Assembly: GCA_964455525.1 (NCBI GenBank)
Contig: CAYVWR010000012.1
Coordinates: 1 to 64,000, forward strand
DNA length: 64,000 nucleotides
Reading direction: 5' to 3'
DNA from: JAFDZV01 sp964455525
Lineage (GTDB): Bacteria; Bacteroidota; Ignavibacteria; OLB7
The position numbers and the translations under genes are program-made. Under the pieces are notes generated by a model. It was given only the letters and a program-made list of their open reading frames with translations, was not told the DNA's origin and ran no database searches. Below are positions 45,633 to 55,800 of this stretch, piece by piece (the stretch's first letter is position 1; every line of letters starts with the position of its first letter).

Positions 45633-47192
45633 ATGGAACCAGAGAAGATGATTGGTTCGCTCCATGGCGAAAATCGTAGCACAGGCATCAAGACCACGCC
45701 CGCGCAGCCACGGCGGAGCGATGAAACGCGCGATCTTGCACGGCCGGCGTTTCCTCGTGTGGCGGAGCGTGCCGGTGCGACAACATCGGCGATGACACGG
45801 GATGCCGCACGGTTGCGTACCGTTATGACCAGAGCGGCGGAGTCTGGGAGCGATCAGGGTGCGGAGCCTGTGGACCATACACGACGTTCCGAGTCTGCCG
45901 CAGGATACGGCAATGCAGATGCAGAGGGCGATCCCGGACTCGCTATCGGTATTCCTATGCCCGAACTGACAGAGATTCCTTCGCAACCTGGGCTGCCGTA
46001 CAACAGCAGAGGCGGCACGGCGATCAATGATCAGGAACTGGAGCAGGCCGGGTATCGTGCAACCCGGATCGTAACCCCTCCGGTCGATCGTGGGTCAGCG
46101 ACATATACGGTCGTTTCACCCGGCAGCGTCTCTGAAGAGGATGCCACACGGCTGCGGTCGCTTTCGCATCTTGAAAAATTTCAGGCGGAACATCCGGCAG
46201 GCAGTATTGATGCGGTGCCATCAGGCATTGCTGCGTCATCGGTTGTTCCACCTGCATCGCCAGAGTATGAGTGGCAGGGGGCTGCATCTGCCGCATCACA
46301 AAGCTCTCCTACCGATCTCTGGGATGCAGCGGCATCAGCTACAACTCCAAAAGTCGTCAGCAATTCATGGGCGGAAATGGGGCCTTATCGTCGTACACGG
46401 TCCGGTGGTTTGAAGCGAGGAGCTGTCGTAACAGCGGCGGTTCTTGTGGGAACAACAGTGGGCATTGCGCTGTATGCCGGAGGAAGTGGATATCTTTCCA
46501 CGATCTTCTCCAACAAAAACGAAGGGGTGCAGATGCTCAGCCCCTCGGCTGTAACCGAGCGGCCACAGTCGGCATTGCCCGATGTAGCTTCCATTGAACA
46601 TATTCCCCCGTCAACCTCTCCGGCCGATCCCGTTGCCTCGCAGAATGCCGATGCCTTGGCCAGCTCGCACTATGATGCCCTCGTTCAGGAGGACCGTGTC
46701 GATGCTGCCCAGGAGGATGCGCGAGCGGCAGTGCCTGCGCAGGCCGTAACGCCGGTAGTACCAGATCCTGCCGTTGCCAAACCTTCAGCAACGGCAACCC
46801 GCCCGGCGGAGCCGGTATCAGCACGGGCGGCCGTCAAGCCTGTGGTTTCGGAGAATACGGGCAAGGTGAACGCTGATGCCCGGAACACCGATAAGCAGGC
46901 CGCAAAAAAGGCGGAGGAGAAAAAGCCGGAATCCGGCCGGAAGGAACCAAGTGCATCCTCCACCGGGAGCTATACGGTGCAGGTGCGTGCCACATCGGAT
47001 GAGTCCGAGGCGAATCTGATTGCAAAGAAGCTCCGTAAGAAGGGGATCTCGAATGTCCAGGTGGTACGCTCGGAGAAAAACGGTGTGCCATTCTTCCGCG
47101 TCCGGTTCACAGGAACCGGGACCAGCAGCGAGCTTCAGGCAAAAGTGAAAAGCGCAGGATATGCCGATGCCTGGGTCGTCAAGCAGAATTAA
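45633..47192 (+). CDS. Single-pass membrane protein with C-terminal SPOR domain
   Basis: 519 residues with a long, low-complexity cytoplasmic N-terminal part (1-260), one membrane helix at about 264-282 (VVTAAVLVGTTVGIALYAGG), an Ala/Pro/Lys-rich periplasmic linker and a SPOR domain at about 446-518 (SYTVQVRATSDESEANLIAK, NGVPFFRVRFTGTG). SPOR domains bind denuded septal peptidoglycan, so a division-related role is likely. The layout resembles FtsN/DedD. It lies 158 nt after the barrel gene and ends with a strong terminator. Confidence 0.88.
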   Translation: MEPEKMIGSLHGENRSTGIKTTPAQPRRSDETRDLARPAFPRVAERAGATTSAMTRDAARLRTVMTRAAESGSDQGAEPVDHTRRSESAAGYGNADAEGDPGLAIGIPMPELTEIPSQPGLPYNSRGGTAINDQELEQAGYRATRIVTPPVDRGSATYTVVSPGSVSEEDATRLRSLSHLEKFQAEHPAGSIDAVPSGIAASSVVPPASPEYEWQGAASAASQSSPTDLWDAAASATTPKVVSNSWAEMGPYRRTRSGGLKRGAVVTAAVLVGTTVGIALYAGGSGYLSTIFSNKNEGVQMLSPSAVTERPQSALPDVASIEHIPPSTSPADPVASQNADALASSHYDALVQEDRVDAAQEDARAAVPAQAVTPVVPDPAVAKPSATATRPAEPVSARAAVKPVVSENTGKVNADARNTDKQAAKKAEEKKPESGRKEPSASSTGSYTVQVRATSDESEANLIAKKLRKKGISNVQVVRSEKNGVPFFRVRFTGTGTSSELQAKVKSAGYADAWVVKQN

Positions 47193-47224
47193 TGTTGAAT
47201 CGGAACCTCTCCTATGCTGAGGCC

Positions 47225-47259
47225 GGCCGCACGTCATGCTCGACGTGCGGCCATTCCGT
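47225..47259 (+). terminator. Terminator after the SPOR gene
   Basis: GGCCGCACGTC at 47225-47235 pairs perfectly with 47242-47252 around a 6-nt loop, followed by ATTCCGTTT. Confidence 0.78.
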
Positions 47260-47387
47260 TTATAGAGGGGGCTGGCTCATCATACACTCGTAATTGTTCA
47301 TGTGCTGCCTCTCCTCTCGGATTGCCTCCCACATCCGCATAGCGCTATCTTGCTGCTCGATATCGATAGAGTAAGGTCTGGAACATT

Positions 47388-48638
47388 ATGCGAATACTAC
47401 ACACGGCCGATTGGCATCTTGGGCGAAAGCTGGAGGGGCGCAGCCGGCACGACGAACAGGAACAGGTGCTGGATGAGATCTGCCGTATCGCCGATGAGGA
47501 GGCGGTGGATGCCGTTGTTGTGGCTGGCGATGTCTTCGATGCCTATAATCCTCCGGCAGAATCGGAGGCGCTGTTCTATCGGACCATGACCCAACTCTCC
47601 GATGGTGGCCGTCGCGCCGTGGTCGTGATTGCCGGAAACCACGACAGTCCCGACCGTCTGATCGCTTCGGATTCCTATGCCCGTGCTCTGGGTATCACAA
47701 CCGTAGGGTATCCCAAGGATATCCCTGCACTCTACGATAGTGGAATCGAGCGCGTTGCCTGCGTTGAATCTGCTCCCTCGTTCGTTCGTCTCCGCCTTCC
47801 CCGGAAGGAACGTCTGCTAACCATTCTTGCGTTGCCCTATCCATCCGAATCGCGTCTTCGCGAGCTTCTTACGGCCGATATCGACGATGAGCGACAGGCA
47901 ACGATCGACTATAATCGGCGTGTTTGTTCCTTTTTCAAGGAAGGAGCACGGAAGTTTCTCGCTGATGATGTCAATATCATCGCCAGCCATCTCTTTGTGG
48001 CCGGCGGAGCCGAATGTGAGTCGGAACGCCCGATCCAGGTTGGCGGTCTCTATACGGTTGATCCTCTCAGTTTTCCTCCTGAAGCTTCCTATGTCGCCTT
48101 GGGGCATCTTCATAGAGCGCAATCAATGCAGGGTCGGGATGAGGTGCCGGTTCGTTATTCCGGCTCCATCCTGCAATACAGCTTCAGTGAAGCCGGGCAG
48201 GAGAAGTCGGTGACGATCATCGACTATAGCGGTAGGGCTATGACCTATCATACACTCCCTCTTGCAAGCGGACGAATGCTGCGGCGCTGGATCGTTGATG
48301 GAGGGTTGCCGGAACTGGAACGCAGGCTTGCAGAACTTCATAGCGATGACTGGCTTTCAATCGCCGTGACGCTCGACACTCCTCCTGCTCCCGATTATAT
48401 GGGGAATCTGCGTAAGGCGCATCCAGGCATCATCGTCTGCAATAGCCATTATCGGATCGATCCGGCCGGTGGTGGCGCCGGCCCGGAGGAACGTACCAGC
48501 AGCCTCCCTCTTCACGAGCAGTTTCAGCGTTTTGTTGCCACGCGATTCAATGAGCCATGCAACGATGCCGTGCTGAAGTTGTTTCTGGAACTGGCTATGC
48601 GCGGCGAGGCCCCGATGGCAGAAGGAACACATGGGTGA
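47388..48638 (+). CDS. sbcD: Nuclease SbcCD subunit D
   Basis: Mre11-type metallo-nuclease subunit of SbcCD, which cuts DNA hairpins and protein-blocked ends in repair. The 416-residue protein begins MRILHTADWHLGRKL, with D8 and H10 as metal ligands, then GDVFD at 47-51 and GNHDS at 83-87, and later ASHLFVAGG and ALGHLHRAQ. The C-terminal capping region is complete. It is followed 81 nt later by sbcC, the usual pairing. Confidence 0.96.
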   Translation: MRILHTADWHLGRKLEGRSRHDEQEQVLDEICRIADEEAVDAVVVAGDVFDAYNPPAESEALFYRTMTQLSDGGRRAVVVIAGNHDSPDRLIASDSYARALGITTVGYPKDIPALYDSGIERVACVESAPSFVRLRLPRKERLLTILALPYPSESRLRELLTADIDDERQATIDYNRRVCSFFKEGARKFLADDVNIIASHLFVAGGAECESERPIQVGGLYTVDPLSFPPEASYVALGHLHRAQSMQGRDEVPVRYSGSILQYSFSEAGQEKSVTIIDYSGRAMTYHTLPLASGRMLRRWIVDGGLPELERRLAELHSDDWLSIAVTLDTPPAPDYMGNLRKAHPGIIVCNSHYRIDPAGGGAGPEERTSSLPLHEQFQRFVATRFNEPCNDAVLKLFLELAMRGEAPMAEGTHG

Positions 48639-48719
48639 TCGTCCCGGTGCCTGATTATGGTTTCTGGTGGCTCTAGGAATCGTCTGTAACCGCTTATTCT
48701 CCTCCATTTCCCAGGTGTT

Positions 48720-51700
48720 ATGAAGCCCCTCCATCTTCAGATATCAGGACTGAACAGTTTCCGCGATCAGGTCTCGATTGATTTCAATCGCCTGCTCATC
48801 GGGGGACTGTTCGGCATTTTTGGTCCTACCGGCAGCGGAAAATCGACCATACTCGATGCGATGACGCTCGCGCTCTACGGGAAGGTTCGCCGTGCTCCAG
48901 GGGGAATGCAGGGGATTATCAACGTTCGGGAGCCAAAGTGTGCCGTCACCTTCACGTTCGAGATCGGGACCAATGGCTATCGGCAGCGATATACCATCGA
49001 TCGGGTTCTCGGTCGTAACAAGGCCGGTGGCATCGAGACCAAGCGCATGCGGCTGCTCCGATATGATGATGAGCGCCCGATCCCGATCGCCGAGAAGAAG
49101 CAGGAGATCAAGGAGAGGATCAATGAGATCATAGGGATCAATGCTGATGATTTTCTTCGTGCCGTGGTGCTTCCGCAGGGTTCCTTTGCCGAGTTCCTTG
49201 GTCTGGAGGCGAAGGAACGGGGTGCCGTGCTGCAACGTCTTTTCGGCTTGTACGATCTTGGCGATCATCTAAGCCGCCTGTTGCGGGAGCATGCGGCCGA
49301 TCTCTCCAGTGCACGTGCGGAGATGGAGGGAAAACTACATCACCTGCGCGCCTACGATGATGATGCCCTTGCTCTGGCCGAGGAGGTTCTGCACCAGGCC
49401 ACCGAGCAGCAGTCCGCAGCTCGTGCAAGGCTGGTGCAGGCAGAGCAGCAGTATAGGGATGGCGTGCGCCTTCGCGAGCAGCTCGATGAATATCAGCGAC
49501 TGCTTGTGGTGGAAAAGGAGCGAGCAGCAGATGCGCAGGGAGTGCCGGAGATGCGGGAGAGGATAACACGGGCAGAGCAGAGCCGTGCGATCATGCCCGC
49601 AATCGATGCGTATAATCGCGCACGCCAGCGATATCAGGATGCGGAGCTACGACATGCGGATACCGTCCGGGAAAAGGATGCCGTGGAGCAACGTCTTACC
49701 CCGGCCCGTGAACGCTATATGGATGCTTCGCAGAGGCATAGCTCACGATATGAACTTCTGACATCGGAGCTTGAGATTCTTGGACTGGTGAAAGAGACGG
49801 AGGCCACGCTGACGGCCAGCCGCTCCAGGCTGGAATCGGTGACGGCAGAGCATACCGATGCCGTTGCCCGCTGTCTTGGCGCTGCTGAGAAACGCGATCA
49901 GGCTGCGGCCGCTCTCCATCAGATGGAACATGAGCATGCTGCTGCCGAGCATGAATTAAGCGCCCAGAGCATTTCAAGCGAGGAACGTCGTCTGCTGAAT
50001 GAACTGAGCCTTGCGCTACGAGAACTTCACAGAGGCGATGAGGAGATCGTTCGGAAGAAATCGGAGATGGCAGAGCTATCCGAGGAATGTCTGCTGGCGA
50101 CAGAGGCTGTTCGGGGTGCCAGCGAGAGGGAGCACGCCACATCGTATGCGGTCCAGCAGACGCTTGCAGCATGCGATACAATACGAGCGGCGCTCCATGA
50201 AGCGCAGGACGGACGCAGCATGCTGCGCAAACTCTATTATGATCTCATTGGGTATCAGTCACGGCTGGAAGGGCTGGAACAGAATGAGATCCGTATCAAT
50301 GCCGCATTGAAGGAGGAGGAGGGGAAGGGGGCCGATACACAAAAGGCTCTGGCCGAGCTGAAACGACAGTTGAGCGAAGCGACCTCGTGTGAAACGATGA
50401 TATGCCGTGAGCGGGATGCCGTAGCGGCACTTCGAGAGGAGGCGCGGCAGAGTTATGCGCTTACTCTGCTCAGTCGGCACCTGCACGATGATGATGCCTG
50501 CCCGCTCTGTGGTTCGACGGAGCATCCTGCACCCTATGCGGGAGATCAGGGGGCGGCGGAGCTTGCGGAATTGGATCGTGAGAGCTTGCGGCTTGAGAAC
50601 AAGATGGGCGAGGCACAGCAGCGGGTTCGCGAGACGGAGCAGTCGGTCGCCAGCGCGCGTACCGCGCTGGAATCCGCCGAGCTTGCTGTGGAGCGTGCCC
50701 GTGGGGAGTTGCAGAGCAATCGGGTTGCCGTCACTGCTCTGCTTCATGAGATCGAGGTAGAACCTCCGGTGCAGGATGTGGAACAATTTCGTGACCGGTT
50801 GGCATCGGTAAGGGAGCAGGGCCTGATGGCAACCGAAACGATTGAACAGATGACCGCACAGCTCTCTATAAGGGAAAAGGAGCTGGCCGATGCTCAGGCG
50901 CAGGCGCGGGCAGCAGGTGAAGTGCGTATGGGAGCCGAAGCGGATCTGGCGTCAAGGCAGAATCTACTGCATAACCTTCAGGAGCGACTGGAGCAGCTAA
51001 CCCGGCAGATTGCAGCAGAGCGAGAGGCCCTGACCCTTCGCCTTGGCGATCGTTCGTTTGAAGATCTGCAAGGCGAACTCCTGATGCTCCATCATCGCGA
51101 TCAAAGGGCCGATGAACTTCGCTCCGGTATTGATGCAGGGCGGAAGCGTCTTCAGGAGGCGCGAGAAATGCTTGGCCGGTTCGAGCGTGAGCTTCGCGAT
51201 CACGAAGGTGTTCGTGATCGTACAGATGGGGAACAGCGCAGCCTGCAGGCTGCAATCGATCGAATGCAGGGTGAACGAGACGAAAAGCTGGCATCTATCG
51301 TAACGGAATCGGAACGGGGACGGTCGGTGGAATGGCTGATGGAATCCCGGAGAGCGGAGCGCTCCCGTGTCCAGCAGGAGTTTGATGAGGCCAGAAGGCT
51401 CTACGATGAAGCGGTGACGGCCGGGGTCGCCATGAGAGAGAGGGTCGATACGCTCTGGAAGGATCTCTGTCGGGAAGAGCTGGCACGTGATGAAGCCGAG
51501 AGAACATGCTACGGCCTGATGCAAGAGGCGGGATTTGCTGCAATCGCCGATGTTGAAGCATCTGCCCTGCCAGCCGGGGAATTGGAGGTCCTTCGCGCCC
51601 GGAGCGATCGGGCAACGGCAGAGCTTGAGGAGGTGCGCCGATGTCTTGTGGATGCACGTAGGAACATCGGCGGACGAGATATCTCTGCCGAGGAAATAAG

Positions 51701-52355
51701 GGAGCTTGAGGATGGTGTACAGGTGTCCAGAGAAGCGGACGAAGCGGGAATGAAGGCGCTGGGAGGTGCTCAGGAGCGGCTGCGCGAGTGCCGGGAGAAG
51801 CATGTGGAATGGAACCGGGTGCGCATGCAGGATAGTCTGGGGGCCGAACATGCCGCCACGGCCGATCAGCTTATGAAGTATCTCCGAGGAAACGGTTTTG
51901 TCGATTTTCTTGCCAATGAACGGCTTGTTGAAATCTGTCGGCATGCTACAGTACAACTCCGATCGCTTACAGGCGGACGTCTGGAGATCGGTACCCGACC
52001 AAACGATGGCTTCTATATCCGCGATAACGGCAACGGAGGAACAGAACGTTCCCCAAGCTCTCTTTCTGGAGGTGAGACCTTTCTTGTGTCGCTCTCGCTG
52101 GCCCTGGCGCTTTCGGAGACGATCCAGCTTGGACGATCGCCCTTGGAATTCTTCTTTCTTGATGAAGGGTTCGGCACGCTCGATAACGACCTGCTTGATA
52201 CCGTTATGAGCTCGCTCGAACGGCTCCGTTCGGAGCATCGCGCAATCGGTGTTATCTCCCATGTTGCCCAGCTTCGGGAGCGTATCCCACGGCGTCTGAT
52301 AGTCAGCCCTGCATCGGAGCGAAACGGCTCGACCGTCCGGTACGAAGTCGCCTGA
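48720..52355 (+). CDS. sbcC: Nuclease SbcCD subunit C
   Basis: Rad50-type SMC-like ATPase partner of SbcD. In 1,211 residues: Walker A GPTGSGKST at 35-43, the AAA half with LPQGSFAEFL, two long coiled-coil arms, and the zinc hook CPLCG at 594-598 almost exactly midway. The ABC signature LSGGE is at 1115-1119 and Walker B FFFLDEGFGTLD has D1148 and E1149. The arms are rich in Glu, Arg, Ala and Gln. The length is slightly greater than E. coli SbcC (1,048). It ends 48 nt before a HAD hydrolase gene. Confidence 0.96.
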   Translation: MKPLHLQISGLNSFRDQVSIDFNRLLIGGLFGIFGPTGSGKSTILDAMTLALYGKVRRAPGGMQGIINVREPKCAVTFTFEIGTNGYRQRYTIDRVLGRNKAGGIETKRMRLLRYDDERPIPIAEKKQEIKERINEIIGINADDFLRAVVLPQGSFAEFLGLEAKERGAVLQRLFGLYDLGDHLSRLLREHAADLSSARAEMEGKLHHLRAYDDDALALAEEVLHQATEQQSAARARLVQAEQQYRDGVRLREQLDEYQRLLVVEKERAADAQGVPEMRERITRAEQSRAIMPAIDAYNRARQRYQDAELRHADTVREKDAVEQRLTPARERYMDASQRHSSRYELLTSELEILGLVKETEATLTASRSRLESVTAEHTDAVARCLGAAEKRDQAAAALHQMEHEHAAAEHELSAQSISSEERRLLNELSLALRELHRGDEEIVRKKSEMAELSEECLLATEAVRGASEREHATSYAVQQTLAACDTIRAALHEAQDGRSMLRKLYYDLIGYQSRLEGLEQNEIRINAALKEEEGKGADTQKALAELKRQLSEATSCETMICRERDAVAALREEARQSYALTLLSRHLHDDDACPLCGSTEHPAPYAGDQGAAELAELDRESLRLENKMGEAQQRVRETEQSVASARTALESAELAVERARGELQSNRVAVTALLHEIEVEPPVQDVEQFRDRLASVREQGLMATETIEQMTAQLSIREKELADAQAQARAAGEVRMGAEADLASRQNLLHNLQERLEQLTRQIAAEREALTLRLGDRSFEDLQGELLMLHHRDQRADELRSGIDAGRKRLQEAREMLGRFERELRDHEGVRDRTDGEQRSLQAAIDRMQGERDEKLASIVTESERGRSVEWLMESRRAERSRVQQEFDEARRLYDEAVTAGVAMRERVDTLWKDLCREELARDEAERTCYGLMQEAGFAAIADVEASALPAGELEVLRARSDRATAELEEVRRCLVDARRNIGGRDISAEEIRELEDGVQVSREADEAGMKALGGAQERLRECREKHVEWNRVRMQDSLGAEHAATADQLMKYLRGNGFVDFLANERLVEICRHATVQLRSLTGGRLEIGTRPNDGFYIRDNGNGGTERSPSSLSGGETFLVSLSLALALSETIQLGRSPLEFFFLDEGFGTLDNDLLDTVMSSLERLRSEHRAIGVISHVAQLRERIPRRLIVSPASERNGSTVRYEVA

Positions 52356-52403
52356 TGAACACAATCCCCATTCGCGGGCCTTTTGCAATCATAGAGCATA
52401 GGT

Positions 52404-53144
52404 ATGGCAATAACTGTCGTTACGATCGATTTCTGGAATACCCTTTTTGATTCGGCTGGGGGTGCTCATCGCAATACCGCACGACTTGCTGCGATCACCG
52501 AAGCGGTTGAACGTTCGGGGGCGTTGTGCGAATCCGCCACGATCGAAGCATCGTACAAATCCATCTGGGCCTACTTCGATCATCACTGGCTCACCATGCA
52601 GCGCACACCGACATCGGACGAGATGGTACGGGAGATCTGCCGACGTAGCGGCGTACAGCTCGATGAAGAGAGCGTCCGCCATGTTGCGGATACCTTCTCT
52701 CGCGGCGTGCTCGATCATCCTCCGGCATTGCTTCCGGGAGCGCGCGAAGGGCTTGACGTTCTGGCTGGCCGTGCCCGGCTTGCATTGATTTCGGATACGG
52801 CATTTTCTCCCGGATCGGTTCTTCGCGAGCTTATGGAGACCAGCGGGATCGCACGATATTTTGATGCCTATATCTTCAGCGACGAGACCGGGGTGGCCAA
52901 ACCGCATCCGCATGCCTTTCAGCAGGCGTTGGCGCCGTTTCATGCCCAGCCGCACGATGCGGTGCATATCGGGGATATCGAACGAACTGATATCCGCGGG
53001 GCCAAAGCAGTGGGAATGAAGGCCATTCTTTATAAGGGAGATAACCAGCCCCATCACTATGCCGAGGATTCAACCATCGCCGATGCGGTGCTGCCGCACT
53101 GGGCCGAGATCGAGGGGGTGTTCGATCGGCTACACCAGCAATAG
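52404..53144 (+). CDS. HAD-superfamily hydrolase with altered DxDxT motif
   Basis: 246 residues with a HAD fold and an alpha-helical cap. The N-terminal motif reads TIDFWNTLFDS, so the nucleophile aspartate is present but the usual general-acid aspartate two residues later is tryptophan. Later motifs are normal: LALISDTAFSPG (motif II), a lysine near ETGVAKPHPHAF (motif III) and VHIGDIERTDIRGAKAVGMK (motif IV). DFWNT/DFWGT variants occur in some HAD branches, so this is not a broken gene. The substrate is unknown. It lies 48 nt downstream of sbcC and might share its transcript. Confidence 0.85.
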   Translation: MAITVVTIDFWNTLFDSAGGAHRNTARLAAITEAVERSGALCESATIEASYKSIWAYFDHHWLTMQRTPTSDEMVREICRRSGVQLDEESVRHVADTFSRGVLDHPPALLPGAREGLDVLAGRARLALISDTAFSPGSVLRELMETSGIARYFDAYIFSDETGVAKPHPHAFQQALAPFHAQPHDAVHIGDIERTDIRGAKAVGMKAILYKGDNQPHHYAEDSTIADAVLPHWAEIEGVFDRLHQQ

Positions 53145-53226
53145 CCGGGGGGCGATGGCCTGGGGGTTTCTGCGATCGGATATCGTTGGCTGCGGGCGTT
53201 GTGTTTTGTTCGTACAAGACATAATA

Positions 53227-53256
53227 AAGGGATGGCGCGGTTCTACGCCATCCCTT
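53227..53256. terminator. Bidirectional terminator between convergent genes
   Basis: AAGGGATGGCG at 53227-53237 pairs perfectly with 53246-53256 around an 8-nt loop. It lies between the HAD gene (plus) and the T9SS protein (minus). Confidence 0.75.
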
Positions 53257-53315
53257 GTGGTATCAGCATCCCATAGGCGAATCGCTGCGATGATGCGCTG
53301 GCTATCGCCTTGATG

Positions 53316-54785
53316 TTACTTCGCGATCGTCATCGTCTTCGTCTCAGAAAAGCCTCCCGAGACAAGCTGGTAGAGATAGACGCCGCTCGGCAGATCGTGC
53401 GCATCGAAATTTGCCGAGTGGGAGCCGGCCGCCAGCACTTCGTTCTTCAAGACCTTCACAGGCGTTCCCATGGCATCGAATACCGTAAGCGTTGTGTGCC
53501 CTTCTCTGGGGAGAGTGAAGGTGATCGCTGTCCGTTCCGAGAAGGGATTCGGGCGGTTTGGCTCCAGCATATAGCCGGAACTGGCCACCGCGGACTCCAC
53601 ATGCTGCTGGCTCTCTATGGTGGATATGCCGCTGCTGAACGTGTCCACCTTCTTCTGTCGCGACATCGTGATAACAACGGCATTGACATGTGTCCTGGTT
53701 GCGCCGCTATCCCGGTAGACACGGATCAGCATCTGCTCGTTGGAATTATCCCGAATCTGTACCGAATCGCTGCCTATCAGGATCAGATCGCCATGCAGCT
53801 TGAATGGTATGCCGTACTCGGGTGCGATGGGCGATCCGTTGATCGACGGCTGTACATTGTTGCTGAACGAGCGTATGGCGATGGTTCTGGTATCGGTAGC
53901 GGTGGGGCTATCGTTGAACTCTTTGATAACAATCTGGCTGCCTGCACTGGCGCCCAGCATACGCTGCTGAGAGTCTGTTGATGAATCGCTTCGTGCAATC
54001 ACCACAACATTGCTTCCTGCGCCCAGTCGGCTATGGCCAACAGAGGTAGCAGTACTGTTGATACGTATCCTGCTCTGCGCTGTTCCCTCTGCATTGGAAT
54101 GCGAGGTGATGGATATGCTCTTGCTGCAACGTTCCGGGTCGCCACCGATTGCCACAACCTGCTGGCTGCTTCCCCCGTTGTTACCCTCGTCATGGATGAA
54201 GACCTCGACATCCCGGCCTTGAAGTTCTGCTATACCCAAGGCTCCGAGGTCAAGGTTGCGAAGGGATTCGCGTGCGGCGTCCAGAGATTGCTGAGCCTTG
54301 TCTAATGTCTCCTGCAATCCGGTTGAGTCGCCTTTCATACGGGAACGCATCTGCTGAAGTTCCCGTGTCTTTGTCCGCACCTCCTGTGCGATGCGGCGTA
54401 CCTCTGTCTCCACATTCTTTTGCTCTATGAGCTGCTGCGTTATCTGATCTCCCATTGCGTTTATCTGAGATATATCCGGCCATTGTGACATATCGAGATG
54501 CTCTTCGTCGAGATCCATAGGGAGGATCTGATAGCTCAGCTCATCGACATCGAAGCTGAAATCGACATCGAGAGCATCCGTGTCGTTCTCCACACTGTAC
54601 CTGTGCCACACGTTTTTCGGCGGCGCTGTAGGAGCCTGTGGAGGTGCCGGGGGGAAAGGAGGGTTCTCTGTGATCTGTGGCGGGACCGGAGGGACTGGTG
54701 GTACCGGCACCTGAGTTTTCTGGGCGGCAAGCGGCAGAGCTGAGAGAACCGTGATACCGAAGGGGAGCAATCTGGTCAGTTTCAT
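53316..54785 (-). CDS. Secreted coiled-coil protein with T9SS sorting domain
   Basis: 489 residues. A signal peptide (MKLTRLLPFGITVLSALPLA) is followed by a Pro-Val/Pro-rich stretch (VPVPPVPPVPP), an acidic segment and a predicted coiled coil from about 100 to 200 with repeated Gln/Arg/Glu heptads (IEQKNVETEVRRIAQEVRTK). A beta-rich middle (about 205-390) precedes the C-terminal sorting domain: EPNRPNPFSERTAITFTLPR, VFDAMGTPVKVL, and GVYLYQLVSGGF to the final KTMTIAK. It is divergently placed from the sigma factor at 54955, so it may belong to that regulatory unit. Confidence 0.87.
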   Translation of the reverse strand: MKLTRLLPFGITVLSALPLAAQKTQVPVPPVPPVPPQITENPPFPPAPPQAPTAPPKNVWHRYSVENDTDALDVDFSFDVDELSYQILPMDLDEEHLDMSQWPDISQINAMGDQITQQLIEQKNVETEVRRIAQEVRTKTRELQQMRSRMKGDSTGLQETLDKAQQSLDAARESLRNLDLGALGIAELQGRDVEVFIHDEGNNGGSSQQVVAIGGDPERCSKSISITSHSNAEGTAQSRIRINSTATSVGHSRLGAGSNVVVIARSDSSTDSQQRMLGASAGSQIVIKEFNDSPTATDTRTIAIRSFSNNVQPSINGSPIAPEYGIPFKLHGDLILIGSDSVQIRDNSNEQMLIRVYRDSGATRTHVNAVVITMSRQKKVDTFSSGISTIESQQHVESAVASSGYMLEPNRPNPFSERTAITFTLPREGHTTLTVFDAMGTPVKVLKNEVLAAGSHSANFDAHDLPSGVYLYQLVSGGFSETKTMTIAK

Positions 54786-54954
54786 CGTGGGGATCTCCCG
54801 GTTGATGTGTTATTGGATCTATGTCTTGGATTGTCTGTCTGATCTGGACGTTGTGACGGTGCTGCCGCTGGCGATGTTCCAGCGAAAGTGCTGATGGAAC
54901 ATCTTCGTAATTGTCTCGTCCTAAGAGCGATTGTATGTGTAAACTCTTCCATCC

Positions 54955-55656
54955 ATGGATTTAGTCACCGGTAACGCGGTTGTTTTGGACTACATAGAGG
55001 GGTTCCGAAACGAGCAGCCGGTGGGGAATAACACGTTGGTGCATTCTCCACAGGAACGGAAGCGTGTGGCCTCGCTTGCCGATGCTGACCTCGTGGGTGA
55101 ATGCTTGGAAGGACGTTCGCTTGCGTTTGATGAGCTTGTGGAACGGTATCGTGCCAAGGTTTTACGCCTGATCGCCTCCACACTCGGTCATGATGCCGAG
55201 ATCGAAGATTTCGCTCAGGATATTTTTGTGAAGGTATACCTCTCTCTTGGCAAATTCCGGGGGGACTCATCCTTCTCGACCTATCTTTACACGGTTACTG
55301 TCAATCGCTGCCGTGATGAGCTTCGTAAAAGCAAGCTTCGGAAATTCTTTTCCTTCGATGATTGGTTCTCCTCTACTAATGGTGCCGCCGCTCATTTCGC
55401 CCAGGAGGATGAGCAGGAGATCGAGGGCAATGAACGCCGAAGCGCCGTACGCCGTGCTATGAAACGCCTTCCTACCACTACCCAGATGTTGCTGCATCTG
55501 CGGGAGGTGGAGGAGTTGAGTTATAAAGAGCTTGCTGATATCTTCGAGGTTGAGATCGGCACGATCAAGTCGCGGCTGGCCAGAGCGCGCGATCGCCTGC
55601 GCGATGAGCTGTATCCCTTTATCAAGGATGGCATCATGCCAGGAGAGCGGAGGTAA
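54955..55656 (+). CDS. RNA polymerase sigma factor, ECF type
   Basis: 233 residues. Region 2 spans about 60-125 with LVERYRAKVLRLIASTLG, EDFAQDIFVKVYLSLGKFRG and FSTYLYTVTVNRCRDELRK, the typical polymerase-core and -10 recognition helices. Region 4 spans about 165-225 with RRAMKRLPTTTQMLLHLREV, YKELADIFEVEIGTIKSRLA and RARDRLRDEL. A roughly 40-residue N-terminal extension precedes region 2 and its start is uncertain. It is followed 144 nt later by a membrane protein that is probably its anti-sigma factor. Confidence 0.9.
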   Translation: MDLVTGNAVVLDYIEGFRNEQPVGNNTLVHSPQERKRVASLADADLVGECLEGRSLAFDELVERYRAKVLRLIASTLGHDAEIEDFAQDIFVKVYLSLGKFRGDSSFSTYLYTVTVNRCRDELRKSKLRKFFSFDDWFSSTNGAAAHFAQEDEQEIEGNERRSAVRRAMKRLPTTTQMLLHLREVEELSYKELADIFEVEIGTIKSRLARARDRLRDELYPFIKDGIMPGERR

Positions 55657-55800
55657 TGAGAAGATGGCCGGGCACTTTCACGGAATGGAAAACAAAAGCC
55701 GGATATCGGACGTCAGAATCTCTCTGTGGCTCCGGGACGGCTGGAAGAATAACTGTGCGCAATAGAGAATCGACTGTCGCTGGCGAATGTTCACGTCATC

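Noticed and set aside
50997..52388. 463-codon minus-strand open frame opposite sbcC
   Set aside because: Antisense to the clearly conserved SbcC C-terminal half; no domain seen.
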